Assembly (NCBI GenBank): GCA_031282905.1
Contig: JAITCV010000148.1
Coordinates: forward strand, 1 to 26,706
Direction of reading: 5' to 3'
Length of the DNA stretch: 26,706 nucleotides
Source: Azoarcus sp.
GTDB taxonomy: Bacteria > Pseudomonadota > Gammaproteobacteria > Burkholderiales > Rhodocyclaceae
The notes below the pieces were generated by a model that made no database searches, was not told the DNA's origin, and was given only the letters and a program-made list of their open reading frames with translations. The position numbers and the translations under genes were made by a program. Numbering within the stretch: the stretch's first letter is position 1; each line of letters starts with the position of its first letter. Shown one piece after another: positions 16,586 to 23,607 of this stretch.

Positions 16586-17505
16586 TGGGGTAGTTCCTCG
16601 CCGGTAAGCCGCACATACGCTTCACGATATTTGGCGGCGGTGCGCGCGATGACTTCGCCGGGCAAGGCCGGAGCGGGGGCTTTCTTGTTCCAGTCCAGGG
16701 TTTCGAGATAATCGCGCACGTATTGTTTGTCGAAGGATGGCGGGCTGATGTCTACGCGATAGTCGGCCGCAGGCCAGAAACGCGAGGAATCGGGAGTCAG
16801 GACTTCGTCGATCAGGTGCAGGACGCCATTGGCGTCGATGCCGAATTCGAACTTGGTGTCGGCGATGATGATGCCGCGTCCGGCGGCATAGGCCGCGGCC
16901 TCGGCGTAGAGCGCGAGCGCGGCTTGCCGTGCCTGGACGGCGAGGGCGGCGCCGTCGACATTGGCGCCCAGCGTCGCGGCGCAGTGCTTCTGGGCCTCCT
17001 CGAACGCGATGTTTTCGTCATGTGCACCGACTTCGGCCTTGGTCGCTGGGGTAAAGATCGGTTGGGGCAGGCAAGCGGCCTGCTTGAGTCCGGCGGGCAG
17101 CCCGATGCCGCAGATCGCGCCGCTGGCCTGGTAATCCTTCCAGCCCGAACCGATGAGGTAACCACGCACCACGGCCTCGATCGGCAACGGCCGCAAGCGT
17201 TTGACCACCAGCGCGCGGCCCGCGACCTGGTCGCGTTCGCGGGCGGTAACCACGGTTTCGGGCGCGATGCCGGTGAGCTGGTTGGGAACAATGTGGCCGA
17301 GCTTGCCGAACCAGAAATTCGCCATCGCGGTCAACACCCGGCCCTTGTCGGGAATCGGGTCGGGCAGGATGACATCGAAGGCCGACAGGCGGTCGCTGGC
17401 GACGATGAGCAGGCGCTCATCGTCGACCGCGTAAAGATCACGCACCTTGCCGCGGCCAAGCAGGGGCAGGCTTGTGATGGAAGATTCGAACAACGGGGAA
17501 CTCAC
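16582..17505 (-). CDS. purC: Phosphoribosylaminoimidazole-succinocarboxamide synthase
   Basis: PurC (307 residues from this start) joins aspartate to CAIR using ATP to give SAICAR in purine biosynthesis. Motifs are LLGRGKVRDLYAVDDERLL, ASDRLSAFDVILPDPIPDKG, VVRGYLIGSGWKDY, GIIIADTKFEFG and DEVLTPDSSRFWP, all standard. The start is a choice between GTG at 17505 (MSSPLFESS, as in many relatives) and GTG at 17520. A TATAAT at 17538-17543 would leave only about 11 nt of leader for 17520, so 17505 is preferred. It is first in a coupled operon with prlC and the glutaredoxin-like gene. Confidence 0.95.
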   Translation of the reverse strand: MSSPLFESSITSLPLLGRGKVRDLYAVDDERLLIVASDRLSAFDVILPDPIPDKGRVLTAMANFWFGKLGHIVPNQLTGIAPETVVTARERDQVAGRALVVKRLRPLPIEAVVRGYLIGSGWKDYQASGAICGIGLPAGLKQAACLPQPIFTPATKAEVGAHDENIAFEEAQKHCAATLGANVDGAALAVQARQAALALYAEAAAYAAGRGIIIADTKFEFGIDANGVLHLIDEVLTPDSSRFWPAADYRVDISPPSFDKQYVRDYLETLDWNKKAPAPALPGEVIARTAAKYREAYVRLTGEELPQ

Positions 17506-17520
17506 GGCGAAGCGTCTCAC

Positions 17521-17918
17521 GGTTGAGGGAATCGTGCATTATAGGATGAGGTATCAGGCAAGACACGTCGCCATTCCGAGCCCCTTCGAGCCTCCTTGCA
17601 GATCGCTTGCCTTCGCCCCGTCTCATCGCCGGGAAACGCAGGATTCACGAAAACTCAAAAAGACGCCCGCGCATGCACCCGGCAAACCCCATCCCCGGCA
17701 AACCGGACATGAGGCTATCTACAAGAATCGGGGGTTTGCCAAGGTGGGACTGAGTTTCTGGATTCCCAAATGGATTCATGAGCCGCAACACCTTCACCCG
17801 GTCGCCCCGCATGCCTGGTTTCCAGCCCAAGGGCGAGAACGAGGGCGATGGACGCCAAGGCCACTTCGTGTCATGCACGATAATAAAAACGGGTAAAGCG
17901 CGGTTAAAATGCGCCGCC
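17521..17918. other. 398-bp divergent intergenic region with repeated GGCAAACC boxes
   Basis: The region between purC (-) and the methyltransferase gene (+) has no supported gene. CCGGCAAACC occurs twice directly (17679-17688 and 17695-17704). GGCAAACCCC at 17681-17690 has a perfect inverted partner GGGGTTTGCC at 17731-17740. Weaker outer similarity (AAACTCA near 17651-17657 against TGAGTTT near 17751-17757) suggests a larger imperfect palindrome. AT-rich sequence just before 17919 may hold the methyltransferase promoter. This could be a regulator binding region or an old palindromic repeat. Confidence 0.5.
17538..17543 (-). promoter_or_regulatory. Candidate -10 box for the purC operon
   Basis: On the minus strand this reads TATAAT, 18-33 nt upstream of the two possible purC GTG starts. 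The -35 is not clear (TTGCCT is nearby but too close). Position before the first gene of a coupled operon supports it. Confidence 0.4.
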
Positions 17919-18668
17919 ATGAATACTGTTGCCGATTCGTCCGCCGCTGCTCTTCGCGCTTTCCGCCGCCGTTTGATCGGAGCCGCGACCGCGCCCTACC
18001 GCTCCGCCGGGCATTTCGCCTGGCATTTCGCCCGAGGCAAACTCGGCCGTGATCCGGTATTTTTCAGCTTGCTCGCCCGAGGCGAGTTCCCGCCCACGGT
18101 GAGGATGACGGATCTCGGCTGCGGCCAGTGCCTGCTTGCCAATCTGCTGACTTCGGCTGCCCGCTTGTTCGAGGCGGGCGACTGGCCGGCGTCGTGGCCG
18201 CCGCCGCCGCGGCTGGAGAGCTACCGTGGCATCGAACTGATGCCACGCGATGTCGAGCGCGCTCGTCCGGCGCTGCCGCCGGGCGCGGTGGTCGAACAGG
18301 GCGATATTCGCCACGTCGATTTCGGCCCGGCCAATGTGGTGGTCATCCTCGATTCGCTGCATTACATCGATCATGCCGCCCAGGATGCGGTGCTCGAGCG
18401 CGCGCGCCGCACGCTGGCGCCCGATGGCGTGCTGGTGCTGCGGGTGGGGGATGCCGCCGCGGGCTGGCCGTTCATGCTGTGCTCCTGGGTCGATCACCTC
18501 GTCACCTGGGTGCGCGGTCATCGCCTGGGCCAGCTTCATTGCCGCCCGGCGGTGGCCTGGCAACGGAAACTGGAGTCGCTGGATTTTCGTGTCCATCCGC
18601 AGCCGATGGATGCCGGTACGCCATTTGCCAATACCTTGCTGTTGGCCAGGCTCGGCAATGACAAATAA
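17919..18668 (+). CDS. Class I SAM-dependent methyltransferase
   Basis: The 249-residue cytosolic protein has an N-terminal helix region with RGKLGRDPVFFSLLARG. SAM motif I is MTDLGCGQCLLANLL, then an acidic loop YRGIELMPRDVERA, DIRHVDFGPANVVVILDSLHYIDH, and LAPDGVLVLRVGDA. The C-terminus GTPFANTLLLARL is characteristic of a group often seen with aryl-polyene or fatty-acid-like clusters. No such cluster is present here, so it is an orphan and its substrate is unknown. ATG 17919 begins the recognisable protein; the 47 upstream in-frame codons look like noncoding sequence. The stop is 4 nt from repeat E2. It is convergent with the four-gene membrane operon. Confidence 0.85.
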   Translation: MNTVADSSAAALRAFRRRLIGAATAPYRSAGHFAWHFARGKLGRDPVFFSLLARGEFPPTVRMTDLGCGQCLLANLLTSAARLFEAGDWPASWPPPPRLESYRGIELMPRDVERARPALPPGAVVEQGDIRHVDFGPANVVVILDSLHYIDHAAQDAVLERARRTLAPDGVLVLRVGDAAAGWPFMLCSWVDHLVTWVRGHRLGQLHCRPAVAWQRKLESLDFRVHPQPMDAGTPFANTLLLARLGNDK

Positions 18669-18672
18669 TTCG

Positions 18673-18766
18673 ATTCTCAGATCATTCGTGATTGGCCGAC
18701 ATCGCCTTGCCGTACCCATTTCGCACTCATTCTCACTGCCTGCGCGTCACGACATGATCTGGGAAT
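18673..18766 (-). repeat. Short near-palindromic dispersed repeat, copy E2
   Basis: This 94-bp element starts 4 nt after the methyltransferase stop. Its left end ATTCTCAGATCATTCGTGAT pairs with the right end GTCACGACATGATCTGGGAA apart from one inserted base and two mismatches. Shared interior blocks with E1 include TCGCCTTGCCGTACCCATTT here against TCGTCTTGTCGTGCATTT there. Confidence 0.8.
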
Positions 18767-18794
18767 GGCATGAGGGCGGATCAACGGGCCGCGC

Positions 18795-19850
18795 TCAGCG
18801 CGTCAGTTCGACCTTGTAGAAGAACGATTCGACCAACAGGCGGGCGCGGTCTGAACTGGCGGCGTCCGGGATGCGGCTTTTCAACTGGACGTAATGGCGG
18901 CATTGGAGGGTGTTGCTGCGCTGGAAGATGCCTTGCACGCGCTCGCGGAAGGTGGCGTAGGCGTGCGGGCCAGCGAGGAGCGTATCGATGCCGGGCAGGG
19001 TGAGGGCGTCGAGTTCACGCGCGGCGGGCCAGGCGGGGCTGAGGGTGAGATGGTCGGGGTGCAATTCCACGTTGAACACGAACTGTACCCGGCCCGTGTG
19101 TTCGTCCGCCCAGCATGGCGGGTAATCGCGTCCTCCCCGGGCGGCGAGACGGTCTTGGAGAAAGGCGATCCGCCCGCGCAGATCGGCGTTTTCCCGCGCG
19201 GCGGTGGATCTGTCCCATTGGGCATCGGCGAGGGTCTTGGCCCATGCCGCTTCCTGCCCGGCGGGCAGGGTGATGCCGAGCGGTTGGAGGGCGCGTTCGA
19301 GCTGGTAGCGCAGTTCGAGCGCGGAGGTGACTTCGGCGGCGATGTCATTGTCACTGATCTGGCGGGTGGGGGCGGGGGATTGCCCTGCTGGGTCGAGGAT
19401 TTTCTGTTCCAGCTTGGCGCGCAGTTCGAGCGCGGAAGTGAGCGCGGCTTCGGTCGTGCCGACGGTGGGGTTCTGGCTGGCTTGTTGCAATATCGCCTTG
19501 ATTTCGGTGAGCGCGGTCAATTGGGCGTCGAGATGGTCGATGCGTTGGCGCAGGGCGGCGTTTTCGGCGGCGACCTGGGCGCGTTCCGTGAGGCGTTCGA
19601 TGACCGCGTCGGCATCGACGCCGGCTTGGGTGAGCTCGCTTTTCAGGGCTTCCCGGGCGGCTTCGAAAGCGTCCTGGGCATAGGGGCGCAGTTCGTGTTC
19701 GCGCAGTTCCTGAAGTTGGGCAAGGGTATCGCGGTATTGCTCGTCGGCGTGGATGTACATCCAGCCCAGCAGGAGCAGGAGGATGAAGACCAGGGTGAAC
19801 GCAATCTCGGCCAGCGAAAGCTGGAAGACGGTGTCATTGTCCGGGCGCAT
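18795..19850 (-). CDS. MotB/ZorB-like single-TM coiled-coil protein with unfamiliar C-terminal domain
   Basis: The protein is 351 residues from ATG 19850; an in-frame GTG two codons earlier (19856) is possible, and residue numbers here count from that GTG. A short N-terminus leads to one TM (about 12-34) in the context FQLSLAEIAFTLVFILLLLLGWMY. A Glu (E17) sits where MotB, ZorB and ExbD relatives have the ion-binding Asp. A long helical region (about 38-240) holds two near-identical TSALELR blocks. The C-terminal domain (about 245-353) has YPPCW, LQCRHYV and FFYKVE, and is not an OmpA-type domain. It is probably anchored in the inner membrane with the bulk outside; C248 and C319 could pair. 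It follows the MotA-like gene after a few nt, in the MotA-MotB order. I recognise no named family for the C-terminus; the stator role is inferred. Confidence 0.65.
   Translation of the reverse strand: MRPDNDTVFQLSLAEIAFTLVFILLLLLGWMYIHADEQYRDTLAQLQELREHELRPYAQDAFEAAREALKSELTQAGVDADAVIERLTERAQVAAENAALRQRIDHLDAQLTALTEIKAILQQASQNPTVGTTEAALTSALELRAKLEQKILDPAGQSPAPTRQISDNDIAAEVTSALELRYQLERALQPLGITLPAGQEAAWAKTLADAQWDRSTAARENADLRGRIAFLQDRLAARGGRDYPPCWADEHTGRVQFVFNVELHPDHLTLSPAWPAARELDALTLPGIDTLLAGPHAYATFRERVQGIFQRSNTLQCRHYVQLKSRIPDAASSDRARLLVESFFYKVELTR
19308..19441. repeat. Near-identical 23-nt direct repeats inside the MotB-like gene
   Basis: Positions 19308-19330 and 19419-19441 differ at one base and encode the repeated TSALELR blocks (around residues 140-146 and 178-184 of the MotB-like protein). 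The 111-nt period equals 37 codons, so the repeat is in frame. Confidence 0.6.
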
Positions 19851-19864
19851 GGACACGATGGTCT

Positions 19865-21199
19865 TCAGGGTGCGGAACCGGTGGGTGTCGCCACCGTGGT
19901 TTTGCGGATGCCGCCCGGCGACGCCACCGGCAGGCGGGGAATCCTGGCGGCGTTGTTGCTGGCGGCAAGGGCGTCGGACATTTTCTGCAGCGTGGCATTG
20001 AGCGTGGCGATCGGCGTCAGTGCTTGGTCCTGCATTTCACCAAGGACGCGGTGAATGGCCGAGATGCCGGAGTTGGTGAGCGTGATGGCTTGGCGGATGG
20101 AGCTCAGTTCCTTGGTGGAGGTGAGCAATCCGGCGTTCTGGGCGCGGGCGGAGTTGGCGTGCAGCGCGATCGATGAGGTTTGGGCACTGGTGGCTTCGGC
20201 GACCTTGGCGATGTCTTCTTGCACGGTTTTCAGGGTGGCGGCGAGTTGGGCAAGGGTGTCGACCTGGGTCTGGTTGCCGGAGACGATCTGCGCCTGCACG
20301 GTGGCGAGTTCGATGATCCGGCCCAGGGTGTCGGTGATTTCGTCGGCGCGCGAGCGTACTTCGCTCAAGGTGGGGCGGATGTCGGCCAGCGTTTCGGTGA
20401 CGCCTTCGGCGATGCCGGCGAGCTTGGCCGCGGCGGCTTCGGCGCTGGCGCCGAGTTTGGCGACCGGGGCTTCGAGCCGCCTGGAGAAATAGTCTTCGGG
20501 GAAAGTGACGCCTTTCATGCGCTGGCTGACTGTGTTGGCATAGGTGTCGACCGAGGCGGCCAGGCGCTGGCTGGCGGTATCGACTTCGGAGAGCACCTTG
20601 TCGAAGGCGAGCTTGCTTTGTTCCAGCAGCGCGGCGCAGAACGCGGCGATCTTTTCGTCCTGGGATTCAGCGAGGCGGTCGACGCTGAGCGCGGCGCGGG
20701 CGACCGCGGTTTGGGCGGCTTCATCTACGCGGGCGTCGAATTCGCGCATTTTTTCCAGCGCGATGGCGAGTTGTTCGCGCAGGCGCCGAGTGGCGCCGAT
20801 CACGGCGGCTTCCGCCGAATCCATCGCGTCGCCAAGATCGGTGCGGAAGCTGACCAGATATACCCGTACCACCAGGCCAAGCACGGTGCTCATCATCGCC
20901 GCGCCGAAACGTACCGCGATTTCGGTCATCTTGGTGCCGACGTTGGGCAGGTCGAACAGGCCGAAGACGATCGAGCTGATCGTGAAGATGAAGCCGAGGT
21001 AATAACAGGAATCGGCGAATTTATCGTCGGAGACGTCGTTCTTTTGCCGTGCGAGTCCCAGGCCGATGTAGAGCGCCATCACCGTGAGCGGCAAGACGAG
21101 GCCAAAGATCCAGGGGTCGGCGAAATACCAGCCCAGGGCGGAGAAGCCGATCTTGAGCAGGATGGCGAGCAGAAAGAGTTTCTTGACCTTGACCGGCAT
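19865..21199 (-). CDS. MotA/TolQ/ZorA-like four-TM protein with long helical tail
   Basis: The 444-residue protein has TM segments near 8-25, 31-50, 64-83 and 92-117, then about 320 residues of Ala-rich amphipathic helix and coiled coil. TM3 (YYLGFIFTISSIVFGLF) and TM4 (VRFGAAMMSTVLGLVVRVYL) resemble the Thr-containing helices of MotA, TolQ, ExbB and ZorA, with the G-x2-MxSTVxGL pattern especially close. A long cytoplasmic helical tail recalls ZorA. The tail also has weak chemoreceptor-like heptads, but no receptor signalling tip, so I do not call it a chemoreceptor. It is 4 nt downstream of the vWA-like gene and 8-14 nt upstream of the MotB-like gene. An ion-channel stator role is inferred, not shown. 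Confidence 0.65.
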   Translation of the reverse strand: MPVKVKKLFLLAILLKIGFSALGWYFADPWIFGLVLPLTVMALYIGLGLARQKNDVSDDKFADSCYYLGFIFTISSIVFGLFDLPNVGTKMTEIAVRFGAAMMSTVLGLVVRVYLVSFRTDLGDAMDSAEAAVIGATRRLREQLAIALEKMREFDARVDEAAQTAVARAALSVDRLAESQDEKIAAFCAALLEQSKLAFDKVLSEVDTASQRLAASVDTYANTVSQRMKGVTFPEDYFSRRLEAPVAKLGASAEAAAAKLAGIAEGVTETLADIRPTLSEVRSRADEITDTLGRIIELATVQAQIVSGNQTQVDTLAQLAATLKTVQEDIAKVAEATSAQTSSIALHANSARAQNAGLLTSTKELSSIRQAITLTNSGISAIHRVLGEMQDQALTPIATLNATLQKMSDALAASNNAARIPRLPVASPGGIRKTTVATPTGSAP

Positions 21200-21203
21200 G
21201 GTT

Positions 21204-22007
21204 TCAGCCTTCGAGGGGGCGCACGGACACGATGCGGGCGCCTGCGTGGGTGAAATGGTCTTCCCAGAACTTGAGATGGCGACGGGTTTGCAGGGAAGGG
21301 TTGTTGAGGATGTAGTGCAGTTCGACCTCGACGCCGTTGAGATCGACGGTGGTCTTGCGCCCGTAATCGGTGGCGAGATAGGCCGGGTGTTCGTAGCCGG
21401 ACCGGTACATCGACAGGTTGGCGGTGTTGTGCAGCATGTCCGAGATCAGGATCAGGCGGTGCGGGCCGTGGACGTCGCGGCGGCGAAAGCCGTTGATGGA
21501 GACGAACTGGATCATTTCCAGCACCGGCGAGGATCGCGCGGGCTGCTGGCTTTGCAGTTCGTCGGCGAGCGCCAACATCGGGGTGCGGAATTTGTCCTCG
21601 AACTGGCGCCTGAGGCGTTTGACGTTGGCGGTCAGTTCGGATTTGTCGCTGCCGTCGCCGGGGTTGCACAGTTCGATCAGGGGTTTGGCCGACGCGGTGT
21701 AGTCCTCGCCGAGCACGAACACCGACAGCAGTTCGCCGGCGTGGGTCTTGCGGGTGATGATTTCTTCGAGCAGCACCTGGAAGGCTTCGCGCTGGGTGAA
21801 ATTGAGCGGGTCGGTCTTGTCGACGAGCAACACGATATGGCCGCTGGGGCCGCTGGCCGGACACAGGCTGCCAGCGTCGATGGCCGGGGTGAGTTTGAAC
21901 TGGTACCAGAACGCGGCCGCCGCGAGCGCGGCCACGGCGAGGAACAGGACGGAGCCCCAGATGAAATACAGACGGTCGCGGCGGGCCTGGAGGCGGCTTT
22001 TTCTCAT
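21204..22007 (-). CDS. Single-TM protein with vWA-like domain
   Basis: The 267-residue protein has a basic N-terminus (MRKSRLQARRDR), one TM (about 13-34), then a soluble domain predicted outside the cytoplasm by the positive-inside rule. The domain starts with HIVLLVDKTDPLNFTQREAF (D63), similar to the first strand and MIDAS loop of von Willebrand A domains but with DKTD instead of DxSxS. HRLILISDMLHNT resembles the later vWA strand and Asp. C49 and C114 (LCPASG, LCNPGDG) could form a disulfide. Its ATG overlaps the stop of the upstream gene (ATGA, 22004-22007), so it is coupled to it. vWA is inferred from pattern; metal binding is uncertain. Confidence 0.6.
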   Translation of the reverse strand: MRKSRLQARRDRLYFIWGSVLFLAVAALAAAAFWYQFKLTPAIDAGSLCPASGPSGHIVLLVDKTDPLNFTQREAFQVLLEEIITRKTHAGELLSVFVLGEDYTASAKPLIELCNPGDGSDKSELTANVKRLRRQFEDKFRTPMLALADELQSQQPARSSPVLEMIQFVSINGFRRRDVHGPHRLILISDMLHNTANLSMYRSGYEHPAYLATDYGRKTTVDLNGVEVELHYILNNPSLQTRRHLKFWEDHFTHAGARIVSVRPLEG

Positions 22008-23437
22008 TGGAAGTGGCTGTCGAGTGGTTTCAGCTTGTCGAATTCACGGTTGAACGCGGCCTGGATTGCGCCACGGATGGTTTCGAGGCGCGCGGTCAGG
22101 GTGTCGACCACTTGGCGCTGGGTGTCGAGGTTCCCCTGGTCGGCCTCGATATTGAAATCCGGTACGGGCAAGGGTTTGAGCCGTGGCCGGGTGGAGAAGG
22201 TCGCGGGCACCGCCCGCCCGCCGCGATGGAACTGGTTTTCCTGGCGGAACAGGGCAAGCAGCGCGTCCATGCAATGTTCGGCGTCGTGCAACGCGGTGGC
22301 CAGCCGCGCTTTCGAGCCCGCCTTGGTCTGGAGCAGGCCCTCCTGCTGGGCGAGCAGGCGCTGCGCCTGGGTCATGTCCGCAGCCAGCCGCGTGAGCGCG
22401 TCGTCCTTCAACTCGTTCAATTCTGCGCGCAATTCGTCCAGGCCCTCGGTCAGATCGTCCGCCGCCGCGCGTGCGCGGCGGGCCTTGTGACCATAGAAAG
22501 GGTAGATGTCGCTCATGAACAGGCCATCGAAGCAGGCGATCAGCGCCGAGAGCAGGCTCACCGCGAACAGTGCCCATGACATCAGGTCATGAAGCACGAA
22601 GGGCGCGCTCCTGAGGGTATTGATCGCCACCAGCGCGGCATTTTCCGCGTCGACCGAAAGCGCGTCGCGGTAATGGGAAATTCCCAGGCCGATGATGCCG
22701 GTCAGGACGAGGGTGACGCACAGGCAGGCCACCCCGCAGAGATTGACCAGGAAATGACGATGGAAAAGGAAGGGCAAGGTGAAGCGCCCCTGCAATACCG
22801 CATGCAGCACATTGACGGAGGCAAGCAACAGGGCGGTGACGAAACCGCCGAGCAATCCGGTGGCGACGCCCTGGGCAAAGAAAAAGGCATTGGCCACGCC
22901 TTCGACGAGGATGAGGAAAGCCAGCAGCGCGCAACGGAAAAAGAGTTTGCCCCCGGTCGGGTAATAGGCATCGCGGCGCAGGCGGTTCTGTTTGCGGAAA
23001 TCGGCCAGTTCGGCTTCGCGGCGGGCGGCGGCCTCTTCGAGCGCGCGCATGTCGGGTTCGCGCGTATCGAGCAGCGCCGATGCCGCGCGCGCGAATTCGG
23101 CATCGGCCTGGAGCGCGCGGTTGACCACCGGACGCGCGTCGAGCCGGGACAAATCCTCATTGAGAACGCGGATGCGCAGGTTGGCCCAATCGACGTAATC
23201 CAGCCGCGCGCGCTCGATCCGATGCACGACCTGCGCCTCGGGCGCGGAAAGCTGGGTCTCTTCCGGCGCGGGCAAACCCGCCGCGCCCAGGCGCGCCGCC
23301 TCCCGCGCGAGATCCAGTTCCTTGGCGAGGACAAGGTCGGAGAGCGCGTAGAGATCGGGATGTTTGTCATTCAGCGGACTTTCCTCGTTCGAGGTCAGCC
23401 AGCGCCAGAAACGGGCAAGGAAACCAGTCTTGATCAT
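22004..23437 (-). CDS. Four-TM membrane protein with coiled-coil flanks, first gene of membrane operon
   Basis: The protein is 477 residues from ATG 23437. A charged, helical N-terminal region (about 25-160) precedes four TM segments near 165-188, 192-216, 228-252 and 282-306. The first hairpin reads LVEGVANAFFFAQGVATGLLGGFVTALLLASVNV. A long loop between TM3 and TM4 (HYRDALSVDAENAALVAI) and a C-terminal coiled coil (about 322-400) follow. I recognise no named family. The frame is open to 23596, but MIKTGFLARFWRWL is the more natural start, and longer versions would run into the rpsF promoter. No strong ribosome-binding site is visible, so the start is uncertain. It leads a four-gene operon and is divergent from rpsF. 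Confidence 0.65.
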   Translation of the reverse strand: MIKTGFLARFWRWLTSNEESPLNDKHPDLYALSDLVLAKELDLAREAARLGAAGLPAPEETQLSAPEAQVVHRIERARLDYVDWANLRIRVLNEDLSRLDARPVVNRALQADAEFARAASALLDTREPDMRALEEAAARREAELADFRKQNRLRRDAYYPTGGKLFFRCALLAFLILVEGVANAFFFAQGVATGLLGGFVTALLLASVNVLHAVLQGRFTLPFLFHRHFLVNLCGVACLCVTLVLTGIIGLGISHYRDALSVDAENAALVAINTLRSAPFVLHDLMSWALFAVSLLSALIACFDGLFMSDIYPFYGHKARRARAAADDLTEGLDELRAELNELKDDALTRLAADMTQAQRLLAQQEGLLQTKAGSKARLATALHDAEHCMDALLALFRQENQFHRGGRAVPATFSTRPRLKPLPVPDFNIEADQGNLDTQRQVVDTLTARLETIRGAIQAAFNREFDKLKPLDSHFQ

Positions 23438-23494
23438 GGTGGAAGGCGTTATGAAGGGCGATAGTTTCCCATGAAATGCCATGAAACGAGCGCC

Positions 23495-23523
23495 TTGGCA
23501 TTCCCGGCCTTGGCTGCTAGAAT
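23495..23523 (+). promoter_or_regulatory. Sigma-70-type promoter for rpsF operon
   Basis: TTGGCA (23495-23500), a 17-nt spacer and TAGAAT (23518-23523) form a good sigma-70 promoter. The expected start of transcription is near 23530, giving a leader of roughly 78 nt before rpsF. Confidence 0.7.
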
Positions 23524-23538
23524 CACGGGCTTTCCCTT

Positions 23539-23575
23539 GCTCCACCGGTTCTCGCATGCCGGGGAGCTGAACTCC
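23539..23575 (+). promoter_or_regulatory. Leader hairpin of rpsF mRNA with competing alternative stem
   Basis: GCTCC (23539-23543), a bulged A and CCGG (23545-23548) pair with CCGG (23559-23562) and GGAGC (23563-23567). The same GGAG can instead pair with CTCC at 23572-23575. Leaders of rpsF operons in several bacteria carry an S6:S18-binding structure with a CCG element, so autoregulation is plausible here. Confidence 0.4.
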
Positions 23576-23607
23576 AACCATGAGCACTTCAACCATGAGG
23601 AAAACGC

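Noticed and set aside
19865..21199. Possible chemoreceptor-like signalling protein because of heptads in the tail.
   Set aside because: It lacks the conserved receptor tip and HAMP domain; four N-terminal TMs and the STVxGL helix fit a MotA/TolQ-type protein better.
21084..22490. Long plus-strand frames across the membrane operon (also 18894-20054 and 20180-21253).
   Set aside because: The minus-strand frames have TM segments, coupled starts and overlaps; plus-strand products are Gly/Asp/Arg-rich shadows.
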